From an uncultured Bacteroidales bacterium (GTDB lineage: Bacteria; Bacteroidota; Bacteroidia; Bacteroidales; UBA932): 64,000 nt of DNA. Under the pieces are notes generated by a model. The model saw nothing but the letters and a program-made list of their open reading frames with translations. It was not told the DNA's origin and searched no databases. A program made the position numbers and the translations under genes. This document shows, piece by piece, positions 1 through 9,641 of the stretch (position 1 is its first letter; the number at the start of each line of letters is the position of its first letter). The DNA lies in the NCBI GenBank assembly GCA_949286415.1, contig CASEBV010000012.1:186001-250000 (forward strand). The letters run 5' to 3'.

Positions 1-184
1 CATGTATGTCCCTAAGGCTGTAATGACATACCAGTCCCGGAGGCTGGATGAAATGCTCAATGACAGTTCGTCCCGTCTTGAGACTGCCGGAGATGACATT
101 CAGCTGCAGATGGACATGCTGAAGAGAATAGATATGCTGAACAGGCTGAAGACAGCCATAAACAATAAATTGGGGCGGGTCTGA
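1..184 (+). CDS. dnaG: C-terminal end of probable DNA primase DnaG (5' truncated)
   Basis: An open frame enters from the left edge and ends at a TGA at 182-184. Only about 60 C-terminal residues are visible. They are charged and helical, with the pattern VPKAVMTYQSRRLDEML followed by MLKRIDMLNRLKTAINNKLG. This resembles the helicase-interacting tail of Bacteroidota primases, which ends in a similar lysine- and leucine-rich helix. The catalytic zinc-finger and TOPRIM domains would lie outside the window, so the name rests on the tail alone. The stop is 69 bp before metG on the same strand. Confidence 0.5.
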   Translation, partial: MYVPKAVMTYQSRRLDEMLNDSSSRLETAGDDIQLQMDMLKRIDMLNRLKTAINNKLGRV

Positions 185-253
185 GCGGTAGCCGCAGATG
201 ACGCCTGCAACACTTGAAGATTTATCATAACCAAGACAATAATACATCTGAAA

Positions 254-2464
254 ATGAAGAAAGAAGTATACAAGAGAACTCTGGTCACATGTGCGCTTCC
301 ATACGCCAACGGACCGGTCCATATCGGCCATCTCGCCGGGGTGTATGTGCCGGCGGACATCTATGTCAGGTATCTGAGGATGAGAGGGGAAGACGTGCTC
401 TTCATCTGCGGCTCCGACGAGCACGGGGTGCCTATTACAATCAAGGCAAGGAAAGAGGGCTGCTCTCCCCAGGACATAGTGGACAGATACCACCGTATCA
501 TCAAGGATTCCTTCACCGGCCTGGGAATCAATTTCGACATCTACTCCAGGACCACATCCCGGGTGCATGACCGTACGGCTTCTGAATTTTTCCGCCGGCT
601 GTACGATGAGGGAAAATTCGTGGAGAAGGAGAGCGAGCAGTTCTACGACTCCGAGGCGAAGACATTCCTCGCCGACAGATATATCGTCGGCACATGCCCG
701 AAGTGCGGGGCCGAAGGGGCATACGGGGACCAGTGCGAGAAATGCGGGAGCACGCTAAGCCCGGATGAACTCATCAACCCTAAATCCGCCCTCAGCGGCA
801 GCGAGCCTGTCAAGGTCAGGACGAAGCACTGGTATCTGCCGCTTGACAGGTATGAGCAGTGGCTCAGTGAATGGATTCTTGACGGGCACAAGGAATGGAA
901 GACCAATGTATACGGTCAGTGCAAGTCCTGGATTGACGGGGGGCTTCAGCCACGTGCCGTGAGCCGTGACCTGGACTGGGGAGTACCTGTCCCTGTCGAA
1001 GGTGCGGAAGGCAAGGTGCTCTATGTGTGGTTCGATGCTCCGATAGGATATATCTCCAACACCAAGGAACTGCTTCCGGACTCCTGGGAGAACTGGTGGA
1101 AGTCCGAAGATACGAGGCTCGTGCATTTCATAGGCAAGGACAACATTGTCTTCCATTGCATCGTCTTCCCGTCCATGCTGAAGGCATACGGGGATTTCAT
1201 TCTCCCGGACAATGTCCCGGCCAATGAGTTCCTGAATCTTGAGGGCAACAAGATATCGACGTCGAAGAACTGGGCCGTATGGCTCCAGGAGTATCTGAAG
1301 GAATTTCCGGGACAGGAGGATGTGCTCAGGTATGTGCTCTGCGCCAATGCCCCGGAGACCAAGGACAATGATTTCACATGGAAGGATTTCCAGGCCCGCA
1401 ACAACAATGAGCTGGTAGCCATCTTCGGCAATTTCGTGAACAGGGCAGTGGTCCTGACCCACAAATATTTCGGAGGCATGGTGCCTGCCGACAAGAAATC
1501 CGAGCCTGTCGATGACGAGACACTTTCCCAGATTCCGGCAATGAGGGCGTCCATTGAGAAGAACCTTGCGAACTACCGTTTCCGTGAGGCGCTCAAGGAA
1601 GCAATGAACATCGCCCGCCTCGGCAACAAGTATCTGACCGACACCGAGCCGTGGAAAGTGGCGAAGACTGACATGGACAGGACAGCCTCCATCCTGAATG
1701 TGGCTCTGCAGATATGCGCTGACCTTGCCATCGCGTTCGAGCCTTTCCTTCCGTTCTCCGCAGAGAGACTGAGGAAGATTCTGAATGTCGGGCTTGTCGC
1801 CGGGTCCGACCACAGGGCCGGAGAAGGGGCTCCGACTGAAAATTTCTATCTCCCGGGCGAATCCTGTGCAAGGCATACTTCATCCGAAGCCAATGCCGCA
1901 TATCCGGAAGCATGTGTCCGTCCGTCCGCAGAGGAGTATCCTGTAGTGTTGTCATGGGGGCTTCTCGGCATGGACAGCCTGCTTCCTGAAGGTCATCAGC
2001 TCAATGCTCCGGAACTCCTGTTCAGCAAAATCGAGGATTCCGTGGTGGAAGCGCAGACAATGAAGCTTGACGAAATCAAGAAGGCCAACGAAGCCGCTGC
2101 CGCCGAAGCCGCCGCCCTCAGAGTCACTCCGCAGAAGGCCGAATGCTCTTTTGAAGACTTCGGGAAAATGGACATCCGCACCGCTACGGTACTTGAGGCC
2201 GAGCGTGTGCCGAAGACGGACAAGCTTCTGAAGCTTACCATTGACACCGGAATTGACAAGAGGGTGATTGTCTCGGGAATCGCGGAATATTATACTCCAG
2301 AACAGATGGTCGGAAAGCAGATATGCATCCTTGCCAACCTCACTCCGCGAAAAATCCGCGGCATAGAATCCAAGGGCATGATTCTCATGGCCCGTCAGGG
2401 TGACGGCAAGATGCGTTTCGTCACCCCGCAGGAGACGCTTGCAAACGGAGCGGAAATAGGATAA
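254..2464 (+). CDS. metG: methionyl-tRNA synthetase
   Basis: Charges tRNA-Met with methionine in the cytoplasm. The class I signature is HIGH at residues 23-26 and the KMSKS-type loop is KISTS near 333. A zinc knuckle with paired CxxC motifs (CPKC, CEKC) lies near 147-165. The C-terminal 100 residues (from about 635) form the EMAP/Trbp111-like tRNA-binding domain ([15 protein letters not shown]). At 736 residues it is slightly longer than typical Bacteroidota enzymes, because a roughly 45-residue low-complexity insert lies between the anticodon-binding and tail domains (about 530-575). The ATG at 254 puts the catalytic domain at the expected N-terminus. It is followed 17 bp later by murB, so metG-murB-murA form a likely operon. 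Confidence 0.97.
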   Translation: MKKEVYKRTLVTCALPYANGPVHIGHLAGVYVPADIYVRYLRMRGEDVLFICGSDEHGVPITIKARKEGCSPQDIVDRYHRIIKDSFTGLGINFDIYSRTTSRVHDRTASEFFRRLYDEGKFVEKESEQFYDSEAKTFLADRYIVGTCPKCGAEGAYGDQCEKCGSTLSPDELINPKSALSGSEPVKVRTKHWYLPLDRYEQWLSEWILDGHKEWKTNVYGQCKSWIDGGLQPRAVSRDLDWGVPVPVEGAEGKVLYVWFDAPIGYISNTKELLPDSWENWWKSEDTRLVHFIGKDNIVFHCIVFPSMLKAYGDFILPDNVPANEFLNLEGNKISTSKNWAVWLQEYLKEFPGQEDVLRYVLCANAPETKDNDFTWKDFQARNNNELVAIFGNFVNRAVVLTHKYFGGMVPADKKSEPVDDETLSQIPAMRASIEKNLANYRFREALKEAMNIARLGNKYLTDTEPWKVAKTDMDRTASILNVALQICADLAIAFEPFLPFSAERLRKILNVGLVAGSDHRAGEGAPTENFYLPGESCARHTSSEANAAYPEACVRPSAEEYPVVLSWGLLGMDSLLPEGHQLNAPELLFSKIEDSVVEAQTMKLDEIKKANEAAAAEAAALRVTPQKAECSFEDFGKMDIRTATVLEAERVPKTDKLLKLTIDTGIDKRVIVSGIAEYYTPEQMVGKQICILANLTPRKIRGIESKGMILMARQGDGKMRFVTPQETLANGAEIG

Positions 2465-2481
2465 ATCATCAGATTCAGGAT

Positions 2482-3573
2482 ATGACAATAGTTCAGAATA
2501 AGGATTTGACCGCATGGAACACTTTCGGACTGAAGGTGTCCTGTGCCTGTTTTGTGGAATATGGTTCAGTCGCGGAGCTTGAGGATCTGTGGAAAAGGAA
2601 CCGTGACGGACTCGGCCTTCCTGAAACGGGCGGTGCCGGGGACGGAACAGCATTCCCGAGGCCGATTCTGCATATAGGCAGAGGCAGCAATCTTCTGTTT
2701 ACAAAGGATTTCCCGGGAACGGTCTTCCATTCTGACATTAAGTTCATTGAAGTAGACGGAGGAAGTGATGCCGTTTCTGTTGAGGTGGGAGCAGGTGTGC
2801 TGTGGGATGAATTCTGCCGCTGGTGTGCGGAGCAGGGACTATGGGGACCGGAGAATCTTTCGGGGATTCCCGGCGAGACAGGGGCCGCGGCAGTCCAGAA
2901 CATCGGGGCGTACGGCGTGGAAGCCAAGGATTTCATCCGCCTGGTAAAGTGCTTTGACTGCATCACAGGAAAGACTGTCGCCTTCAAGGTCTCCGAATGC
3001 AGATACGGATACCGTGAATCAATTTTCAAGACATCGGCAAAAGGCAGATATGTAGTGACTTCAGTATGTTTTTCTTTGTCTTCGGACTCCCGTCCGAGGC
3101 TTGAATACGGGCATGTCCGTTCTGCTGTTGACAAGGTTCTTGAAGATTCCGGGAAGCCGCTGACTCCGGCTATGGTGAGGGATGTCATCCTGTCAATAAG
3201 AAATTCAAAACTTCCGGATCCGGCAGATGTCGGAAGTGCCGGAAGTTTCTTCAAGAACCCGGTTGTGCCGAGGTCGGACTATGAGAGAGTGGCATCAATT
3301 GCCCGCATCAGGCATGGTGACGACTGCCGGGTGCCGCATTTTGATGCCGGTTCCGGATTCATAAAGATCCCTGCAGCATGGCTGATTGACCAGTGTGGAC
3401 TGAAAGGATATAGGGACGGCAATGCGGCTGTCTATGAGCGCCAGCCTCTGGTGATTGTCAATCTTACCGGCGAGGCTGCTCCTGAGGAAATTCTTGCTGT
3501 GGAAAAGAAAGTCTCGGATACGGTATTCTCCAGATTCGGCATCCGGCTGTATCCGGAAGTGGAACACATTTGA
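2482..3573 (+). CDS. murB: UDP-N-acetylenolpyruvoylglucosamine reductase
   Basis: Catalyses the NADPH-dependent reduction that completes UDP-MurNAc in peptidoglycan synthesis. FAD-binding signatures are visible: NTFGLKV at the N-terminus, IGRGSNLLFT near residue 65 and GIPGETGAAAVQNIGAYG near 130. The proton-donor serine lies in GSAGSFFKNP (about Ser255) and the C-terminal acidic motif is YPEVEH. The YGYRES segment and the 363-residue length fit type I MurB (E. coli-like). The gene is 17 bp after metG and 23 bp before murA, so consecutive steps of the pathway are encoded side by side in reverse order. Confidence 0.96.
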   Translation: MTIVQNKDLTAWNTFGLKVSCACFVEYGSVAELEDLWKRNRDGLGLPETGGAGDGTAFPRPILHIGRGSNLLFTKDFPGTVFHSDIKFIEVDGGSDAVSVEVGAGVLWDEFCRWCAEQGLWGPENLSGIPGETGAAAVQNIGAYGVEAKDFIRLVKCFDCITGKTVAFKVSECRYGYRESIFKTSAKGRYVVTSVCFSLSSDSRPRLEYGHVRSAVDKVLEDSGKPLTPAMVRDVILSIRNSKLPDPADVGSAGSFFKNPVVPRSDYERVASIARIRHGDDCRVPHFDAGSGFIKIPAAWLIDQCGLKGYRDGNAAVYERQPLVIVNLTGEAAPEEILAVEKKVSDTVFSRFGIRLYPEVEHI

Positions 3574-3596
3574 CATTTTATTAATAGTATACTGCC

Positions 3597-4910
3597 ATGA
3601 GTTCATTTGTAGTGGAAGGGGGGCATAAGCTCAGCGGAATGATAAGGCCGCAGGGAGCCAAGAACGAGGCGCTGCAGGTCATCAGTGCAGTCCTGCTCAC
3701 TTCGGAAGAGGTGACTATATCCAATGTCCCGGAAATCCTTGACATCAGAAATCTTATCCTGCTCCTTGAAGGCATGGGGGTGAAGGTGCACAGGGCGGAA
3801 AAAGGGAAATATACTTTCAAGGCTGACGATATTGATGAGGAATATATCGAAAGTGAGGATTTTGTCCGGAAATGTGCATCGTTCAGAGGGTCTCTCATGG
3901 TTGTGGGGCCTCTTCTGGCCCGTTTCGGGCGGACCTGGTTCCCTAAGCCGGGAGGAGACAAGATCGGCCGCCGCAGGGTGGACACGCACATAACCGGAAT
4001 GCTCAATCTCGGCGCAGAACTCAAATATGATGCCGACAGAAGGGCATTCTACCTCTTTCTTCCGGAAGGCAGGCATCTTGCCGGCAGATACATGCTTCTT
4101 GACGAGGCTTCTGTCACGGGGACAGCCAATATTCTGATGGCTGCCGTATTGGCGGAAGGCACAACGACAATATACAATGCGGCCTGTGAACCGTATATAC
4201 AGCAGCTTTCCCGCATGCTTGTCAGAATGGGGGCAAAGATTGAGGGGATAGGTTCCAATCTGTTGAAAATCACCGGAGTCCCTGAACTGACAGGGACAGA
4301 ACATACCCTTCTCCCGGACATGATTGAGGTGGGCAGCTTCATCGGCATGGCCGCCATGAACAGGAGTTCAATCACAATCAAGGACGTGTCATATTCCGAT
4401 CTGGGAATGATACCGGACGCATTTCGCAGGCTCGGCATCAATGTGGAGCAGAGGGGAGATGACATTTTCATCCCCGAGCAGGACAGATATGTCATAGAAT
4501 CTTTCCTTGACGGTTCCATAATGACAATATCCGATGCCCCATGGCCCGGGCTGACCCCGGACTTGCTCAGCGTGATGCTTGTGGTGGCTACCCAATGCAA
4601 GGGAAGCGTGCTCATACATCAGAAAATGTTTGAGAGCAGGCTGTTCTTTGTGGACCGGCTCATAGACATGGGGGCACAGATTATATTGTGTGATCCGCAC
4701 AGGGCGGTTGTAATCGGCCATGACCACAATTTCACCCTCCGGGCCAACAATATGCTTTCACCGGATATCCGTGCCGGCATAGCAATGCTCATTGCCGCAA
4801 TGTCGGCGAAAGGGACAAGTGTCATAGGAAACATTGAGCAGATAGACAGGGGATATGAGGACATAGATTTGCGGCTCAATGCTTTGGGGGCAAGCATAGC
4901 CCGCCAGTAG
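3597..4910 (+). CDS. murA: UDP-N-acetylglucosamine 1-carboxyvinyltransferase
   Basis: Transfers enolpyruvate from PEP to UDP-GlcNAc, the first committed step of peptidoglycan synthesis. The PEP-site lysine and asparagine are seen in GAKNEALQ near the N-terminus, and the duplicated EPSP-synthase fold runs through the 437 residues (MLLDEASVTGTANILMA, PDMIEVGSFIGMAAM). The loop that carries Cys115 in E. coli reads PGGDKIGRRRVD, so the catalytic Cys is replaced by Asp (Asp121). From other MurA proteins, Asp here keeps activity but prevents alkylation by fosfomycin. It is the last gene of the metG-murB-murA unit and converges on the methyltransferase at 4958. Confidence 0.96.
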   Translation: MSSFVVEGGHKLSGMIRPQGAKNEALQVISAVLLTSEEVTISNVPEILDIRNLILLLEGMGVKVHRAEKGKYTFKADDIDEEYIESEDFVRKCASFRGSLMVVGPLLARFGRTWFPKPGGDKIGRRRVDTHITGMLNLGAELKYDADRRAFYLFLPEGRHLAGRYMLLDEASVTGTANILMAAVLAEGTTTIYNAACEPYIQQLSRMLVRMGAKIEGIGSNLLKITGVPELTGTEHTLLPDMIEVGSFIGMAAMNRSSITIKDVSYSDLGMIPDAFRRLGINVEQRGDDIFIPEQDRYVIESFLDGSIMTISDAPWPGLTPDLLSVMLVVATQCKGSVLIHQKMFESRLFFVDRLIDMGAQIILCDPHRAVVIGHDHNFTLRANNMLSPDIRAGIAMLIAAMSAKGTSVIGNIEQIDRGYEDIDLRLNALGASIARQ

Positions 4911-4940
4911 AAGCTTGGCCATGTCGCCTGACCCTGTGTC

Positions 4941-4957
4941 CGGGACCCATGGTCCCG
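4941..4957. terminator. short GC-rich hairpin between convergent murA and methyltransferase genes
   Basis: A perfect 7-bp stem (CGGGACC paired with GGTCCCG, CAT loop) fills most of the 47-bp gap between the converging stops. No T-run follows on the + strand. It may end or stabilise either transcript, but the assignment is weak. Confidence 0.35.
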
Positions 4958-5596
4958 TCAGCCCTTCTTTCTGATGATGTTGAGGCCGTCCCGTACCGGA
5001 AGAATCACAGATTCAACCCTCGGGTCGGCCATTACCATGTCATTGAATCTGGCGATTCCTACTGTCTGCCGGTCCTGGGGAAGAGGGTCCAGGCATACTT
5101 TCCCGTCCCATAGGACATTGTCTGCAAGAATGAAGCCTCCCGGGCGTACCATATCAAAGACCAGCTCATAATATTCGCAATATTCCCGTTTGTTGGCATC
5201 AATATATACCATGTCATAGAGCCTTTTCCCTGTCAGTTCTGCAAGGGTCTTCCTGGCGTCGCCGATGTGCAGTGTGATTCTGTCTTCAAGTCCGGCCCTG
5301 TCAAAGCCTTCAAGAATAAGCTCCTCAAGTTCGTCATTTGCTTCCAGCGTATCCAGATGTCCTCCCTGCGGCAGCCCGGCAGCCAGACATACGGCAGAAT
5401 AGCCCGTAAATGTTCCGATTTCAAGTATGGACTCTGGGCGGAGCATCTCCACCAGCATGGTCAGAAACCGCCCCTGGACAGCCCCGGACAGCATCCTGGC
5501 ATGATTTGTCCGGATGTTTGTCTGGCATTCTATCCATGCCAGAGCCTTGTTGCCCGGGTCGGAATGTTCTGTGATGTATTTGTATAGAGTGTCCAT
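4958..5596 (-). CDS. class I SAM-dependent O-methyltransferase (COMT/YrrM type)
   Basis: A Rossmann-fold methyltransferase of the metal-dependent caffeoyl-CoA O-methyltransferase family, here 212 residues. The SAM motif I is LEIGTFTGYSAVCLA near residue 60. The acidic motif binding the ribose is LEANDE, the metal and substrate aspartates lie in YIDANKREY, and the downstream metal-binding DN pair is in ILADNVLWDG. The substrate cannot be inferred; bacterial relatives act on small catechol-like molecules or on hydroxyuridine in tRNA (TrhP/TrmR). The start lies 24 bp after the M16 protease stop, so it is probably the last gene of a three-gene minus-strand unit. Confidence 0.88.
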   Translation of the reverse strand: MDTLYKYITEHSDPGNKALAWIECQTNIRTNHARMLSGAVQGRFLTMLVEMLRPESILEIGTFTGYSAVCLAAGLPQGGHLDTLEANDELEELILEGFDRAGLEDRITLHIGDARKTLAELTGKRLYDMVYIDANKREYCEYYELVFDMVRPGGFILADNVLWDGKVCLDPLPQDRQTVGIARFNDMVMADPRVESVILPVRDGLNIIRKKG

Positions 5597-5620
5597 GTCA
5601 ATAGGGGGTTGTCATGTGTA

Positions 5621-6865
5621 TCAGACGAAGATCAGGGTTGAAAGTCTGCCGCCGTCAAACAGTTCGTTGGCCATTTCCATAATATTTCCGGAGGTGATGG
5701 CTTCTATTTTCTCCTTTGTCTGCCCGTCGTCAGGTATGTGGCCGTATGTCATGAGGCTTTTCCCCATGGAAAGACATTGCGTCTCCCCGTTGTCGGAGCT
5801 GATTGCCAATTGTCCGAAAAGCTGCTTCTTTGCGGCATTCAGAGCCTTGTCGCTGAACGCCCTGGTCTTGAGTTTCAGGAGTTCTTTGTCAATAGCCCTG
5901 ATGCATTTGTCCAGATTGTCTTTGTCACATCCGAGGCTTATGGTTACAATGCCGGAATCCGCATATTGCGTATATGTGCATTCTACTCCGTATACCCAGC
6001 CGTATTTCTCCCGGAGAATCGAATTCAGGATGGAGTTGGACGCAGGTCCTCCGAGAATATTGCACAGGAGGATGGTCGTCAGTCTCCTGTGTTCTTCATA
6101 CAGAGACGGGGCCGTGGTCCCTATTATGCAGTTTGCCTGATGGTTGCGTTTGGAGACTTTCTTTGAGAACATCGGGGCCTCCGGCCTGAAATATCCATGC
6201 CCGGACACTCCGGCATTATTTGTGGCGCATCCGCAGTCCTTGCCGAAGAATTTTTCCGACAGCGAGAGCAGGGATTTTTCCATTTTCGCCTCGTCAATGT
6301 CGGCCACAACGGTGAATGCCATTTCCTGCGGGGTGAATTTTTCCCTGACGAATTTCAGCAGTTCCTCTCTTGTGATTCTTTTTACTGATGCCACGGTGCC
6401 GAGTATAGGTCTTGACAGCGGGTGGCCGGAAAAAAGCTGCTCTTCGAATTTGTCGTATATGTCTTCGGACGGTGTGTCTTTGTACGAATTGATTTCATCG
6501 ATGACGACACATTTTTCTGTCTCTATCTCATTTTCAGGGAATGTGGCTTGCGTGGCAAGTTCAAAGAGAAGCGAAGCGGCCTTGTTCAGGTCCTCCTTGA
6601 GTACGGTCGCGTGGAGGACGATTTCTTCTTTGGTGGTATATGCATTGAGCTCCCCTCCGAGCTTGTCAAGGCAGCTGTTGATGGCTCTGGCATTTCTTTT
6701 TTTCGTCCCTTTGAACAGGGTATGCTCCACGAAATGGGCAATGCCGGGATGGAAGCCCTCTTCATCCCTTGTGCCGCATCTGATGCTGAGGGCACAGTAT
6801 CCCACTGCCTTCCCGCTTTTCTTTACGGCATATCTCATGCCGCATGCCGCCTTTCCGCATTTCAT
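5621..6865 (-). CDS. M16 family zinc metalloprotease (insulinase/MPP-like)
   Basis: The zinc-binding inverted motif HFVEH is followed by the distal glutamate in the EKCVVIDEINSY segment, as in catalytic M16 peptidases. The protein is about 414 residues, the size of a single two-domain MPP-beta/PqqF-like half. No signal peptide is visible, so it is likely cytoplasmic. The C-terminal half contains the R/Y pair typical of M16 domains (GWVYGVECTYTQY). An in-frame TTG lies 6 bp upstream of the ATG at 6865; the ATG is preferred. Its start is 25 bp after the upstream secreted-protein stop and its stop is 24 bp before the methyltransferase, which indicates an operon. Confidence 0.88.
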   Translation of the reverse strand: MKCGKAACGMRYAVKKSGKAVGYCALSIRCGTRDEEGFHPGIAHFVEHTLFKGTKKRNARAINSCLDKLGGELNAYTTKEEIVLHATVLKEDLNKAASLLFELATQATFPENEIETEKCVVIDEINSYKDTPSEDIYDKFEEQLFSGHPLSRPILGTVASVKRITREELLKFVREKFTPQEMAFTVVADIDEAKMEKSLLSLSEKFFGKDCGCATNNAGVSGHGYFRPEAPMFSKKVSKRNHQANCIIGTTAPSLYEEHRRLTTILLCNILGGPASNSILNSILREKYGWVYGVECTYTQYADSGIVTISLGCDKDNLDKCIRAIDKELLKLKTRAFSDKALNAAKKQLFGQLAISSDNGETQCLSMGKSLMTYGHIPDDGQTKEKIEAITSGNIMEMANELFDGGRLSTLIFV

Positions 6866-6890
6866 CAGCAATCCGTTTTTGTACAGGACT

Positions 6891-7742
6891 TTATCTTCGT
6901 CCGGCAGTTATTCTCATAAGGTCTTCCGGAAGAAATCCCGGGCCTGCCTTTTTTGTAATCCTGTGCTTCTTGAAATAGTACAGTTCATGAGTGCCAGCAT
7001 CTATCAGCATCTTATAGCAGAATGATGATCCTGCCGTAGGTTCGGAAGGCGCAACTGTATAGCTTATGAGGGTGTTCTCCATGTTGCCGAGCATGAGGTC
7101 GTCCGCCCCAGTCTCGTCGGAGAGAATGATGCCGTCGTGAAAATACTGGCTGAGCATCTCTTCCGTGACTTCGTCGGAAAGGTCATCTTCGGAAAAGACG
7201 ATGGACATGTCCCGGGCATCAGACATATTGCCGGATGCTTCGGAAAGAGAGGAATATGCGGATATGCTGCTGGACAGGACATGGATTACCTGTTCCTGCA
7301 TGATGTCGATGAGTGCCGGAAGGAAAATCATTTCCCGGCCGGACGGATATCTCGCCGAACATAATGGGATTGAGACCAGCTCCAGCATCTTGCCAAGACC
7401 CTTGTCTGCCTTTTCACCCCCCTTTATGAGGGTGAGCATCTGGATGCCCGGCTCCGGCTCTTTCCTGAACCGGCTCTTCACGCACAGCAGAAAGTAGTAG
7501 TCGCTGCTTTCCTTGAGAGAATTGAAGTCCTCAAGCGTGCAGAATTCATACGGAGAGATGTTCCATCTGGTCCGGATTTCTTCTGACAGTGCAGAGTCAA
7601 AGAACTCATTTCCCGTCAGGACTATCTTTGTCGTCTTTTCCTGGAAATCTTCAATTTTTGCGTCTTTTGTGACAATCTGTGCCTGTGCCGACATTATCAG
7701 CGGCATGGCGGTCATAATCATCAGAAGCAGTATTCTTTTCAT
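6891..7742 (-). CDS. secreted protein of unknown function
   Basis: The 283-residue product starts with a clear signal peptide (MKRILLLMIMTAMPLIMSA, cleavage near SAQA) and no lipobox, so it is exported to the periplasm or beyond. I do not recognise a named domain. The C-terminal part (YKMLIDAGTHELYYFKKHRI) resembles small beta-rich modules seen in Bacteroidota periplasmic proteins. It is first in a minus-strand unit with the M16 protease and the methyltransferase, behind a TAACTTTG promoter at 7786-7793. No function is proposed. Confidence 0.7.
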   Translation of the reverse strand: MKRILLLMIMTAMPLIMSAQAQIVTKDAKIEDFQEKTTKIVLTGNEFFDSALSEEIRTRWNISPYEFCTLEDFNSLKESSDYYFLLCVKSRFRKEPEPGIQMLTLIKGGEKADKGLGKMLELVSIPLCSARYPSGREMIFLPALIDIMQEQVIHVLSSSISAYSSLSEASGNMSDARDMSIVFSEDDLSDEVTEEMLSQYFHDGIILSDETGADDLMLGNMENTLISYTVAPSEPTAGSSFCYKMLIDAGTHELYYFKKHRITKKAGPGFLPEDLMRITAGRR

Positions 7743-7785
7743 GTCGGTAATTTTCCTCCGGATATTTCTTGTCCCGATAAGGCTG

Positions 7786-7793
7786 CAAAGTTA
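7786..7793 (-). promoter_or_regulatory. -7 box TAACTTTG for the secreted-protein/M16/methyltransferase unit
   Basis: On the minus strand this reads TAACTTTG, a match to the Bacteroidota TAnnTTTG element, about 45 nt upstream of the ATG at 7742. No clear TTTG -33 box is present. It is only 12 bp from the opposing dnaX box. Confidence 0.6.
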
Positions 7794-7805
7794 CAAAAAT
7801 ATGCT

Positions 7806-7813
7806 TAAATTTG
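7806..7813 (+). promoter_or_regulatory. -7 box TAAATTTG for dnaX, almost abutting the start codon
   Basis: TAAATTTG matches TAnnTTTG and ends 6 nt before the ATG at 7820. Transcription from this box would start at or within a base or two of the start codon, so the main dnaX mRNA may be leaderless. Confidence 0.55.
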
Positions 7814-7819
7814 TCGGCT

Positions 7820-9577
7820 ATGACAGATTATGTAGTATCAGCACGAAAATACCGTCCGGAGAATTTCGAGTCTCTGGTGGGACAGGACAATATTGCCAGG
7901 ACACTCAAGAATTCCATTCTGAGGGGGCAGCTTGCCCATGCCTATCTGTTCTGCGGCCCGAGAGGTGTGGGGAAGACCAGTACGGCAAGGATTTTTGCCA
8001 AGACAATAAACTGCTCGAATCCCGGTCCGGATATGGAGCCTTGCGGCAAATGTGAGTCTTGCATTTCTTTTTCAGAAGGGCGCTCATATTGTATCCATGA
8101 GCTTGACGCGGCATCCAATAATGGTGTGGATGACATCAAGGCTCTTATGGAGCAGGTGAGGATACCTCCTCAGGTCGGCAAATACAGCGTATATATCATA
8201 GACGAGGTGCACATGCTGTCGCAGGCTGCCTTCAATGCTTTTCTCAAGACTCTCGAGGAGCCGCCTGCCCATGCCATATTTATTCTTGCAACAACAGAAA
8301 AGCACAAGATACTCCCTACAATCCTGTCACGATGCCAGACATACGACTTCAACAGGATAACCGTCGACAATATAGTCGGGAATCTAAGGCATATTGCTGA
8401 TCTTGAACATATAACAATAGATGACGAATCCCTGCATGTCATAGCGATGAAGGCTGACGGGGCCATGAGAGATGCCCTTACAATCTTTGACCAGACCGTG
8501 GCGTTCTGCGGGACCGATGTCAAGTATCAGGATGTGCTGGCCAACCTGAATGTCCTTGATTATGAGCATTGTTTCAGTCTTGTGGATGATTTCCTTGCGG
8601 GGGATTGTCCGTCTGCTCTGCTGAAATTTGACGAAATCCTTACCAAGGGCTTCAATGCGCTTTACTTTGTGTCTGCACTCAGCTCTCATCTGAGAGACCT
8701 GATTGTCAGCAAGAGTTCCGGTCTTGATGCATTGCTGGAATTGCCTGACTCCCTGAAGAAAAGATATAAGGCCCAGGCAGACAGATGCCCGATGAAGTTT
8801 CTGTATGATGCCCTGGCTCTGACTGTCCAGTGTGAGACCGGCTACAGGCAGAGTGTGAATCCTCGTCTGCATATTGAGTTTGCCCTCATGCGGCTGTGTG
8901 CCCTGTTGAATCCCCTTCAGCCGGAACAGGCCCGTCAACCGGCACGGGAATCGCAGGCTCCGGCTTCGCCTGCCGCCGTGCAGGAGGAAAAGCCAGTCAT
9001 GGAGAAAGAATCTGCCGTAGAGAAAGAACCTGTCGGGAAGGAACAGGCTCCGGCTGAAGTGGCGGCTGAAAGTCCGGTGTCCGCTGAACGTCAGCGCCGC
9101 CGTGCGGCAAAGTCCGTCTTGTCCATAAAGGAATTGTCCAGGGAGGATGCGGCAGACGGAAGTATGCAGGCTGCATCCCGGCAGAAAGCGGAGAAGGCTG
9201 AGATACCGACCGATGAAAGAATTGAAGCCGGATGGCAGGAACTGATCCGCACATATTCTTCCCAGCCGAGGCTTGCAAGCGCACTCGGGGCTTCAAAACT
9301 CGAATATGAAGCCCGGGATGACGGCAAGACGGTAATATTCAGAGTCGTCAATGTAGCCCAGAAACAATGGATTGAGGAAAAGCGCCTCAGGGAACTTGAA
9401 GCGGCACTTCAGAAATCGGTCGGCTCGTCCGCAATCTCTCTTCGTGTGGATGTCATTCCCGATGACAGCAGTAAAGTCGAAATCCCGTACACCCAGACGG
9501 AACAGGCACAGGTGCTGATGCAGCAGAATGCTGAACTGCGGGAGCTGATTGTGGATCTCGGCTTTGACATAAAATGA
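7820..9577 (+). CDS. dnaX: DNA polymerase III gamma/tau subunit
   Basis: The clamp-loader ATPase of replication. Walker A is GPRGVGKTSTA, the zinc module is CGKCESC, Walker B is IIDEVHMLS and sensor 1 is ILATTEKHKI. The SRC arginine finger is ILSRCQTYDF. AAA+ domains I-III occupy about the first 370 residues; then comes a Glu/Ala/Pro-rich linker and a C-terminal tau-like domain (about 490-585). The ATG at 7820 (MTDYVVSARKYRP) is chosen over an in-frame TTG at 7811 because family members start at this motif. I saw no A-rich slippery heptamer of the E. coli dnaX type, so a frameshifted gamma form is not predicted. lptB follows after 64 bp. Confidence 0.95.
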   Translation: MTDYVVSARKYRPENFESLVGQDNIARTLKNSILRGQLAHAYLFCGPRGVGKTSTARIFAKTINCSNPGPDMEPCGKCESCISFSEGRSYCIHELDAASNNGVDDIKALMEQVRIPPQVGKYSVYIIDEVHMLSQAAFNAFLKTLEEPPAHAIFILATTEKHKILPTILSRCQTYDFNRITVDNIVGNLRHIADLEHITIDDESLHVIAMKADGAMRDALTIFDQTVAFCGTDVKYQDVLANLNVLDYEHCFSLVDDFLAGDCPSALLKFDEILTKGFNALYFVSALSSHLRDLIVSKSSGLDALLELPDSLKKRYKAQADRCPMKFLYDALALTVQCETGYRQSVNPRLHIEFALMRLCALLNPLQPEQARQPARESQAPASPAAVQEEKPVMEKESAVEKEPVGKEQAPAEVAAESPVSAERQRRRAAKSVLSIKELSREDAADGSMQAASRQKAEKAEIPTDERIEAGWQELIRTYSSQPRLASALGASKLEYEARDDGKTVIFRVVNVAQKQWIEEKRLRELEAALQKSVGSSAISLRVDVIPDDSSKVEIPYTQTEQAQVLMQQNAELRELIVDLGFDIK

Positions 9578-9641
9578 CATTCACAAGTCAATCAGGATCT
9601 ATTGAGCAAATCAGATATGTAATCATCAACAATAATATCCC

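Noticed and set aside
755..1876. Long open frame antisense to metG (373 codons)
   Set aside because: It is a shadow of metG on the opposite strand. No family motif, no promoter, and its stop and start positions follow the codon bias of metG.
6144..7025. Long plus-strand open frame antisense to the M16 protease
   Set aside because: Low-complexity Ser/Phe-rich translation typical of an antisense frame; the minus-strand HxxEH protease is clearly the real gene.
7820..9577. Programmed frameshift in dnaX giving a gamma form
   Set aside because: I looked for an A-rich slippery heptamer with a following stem and did not see one in the linker region; the full tau-length frame is complete.
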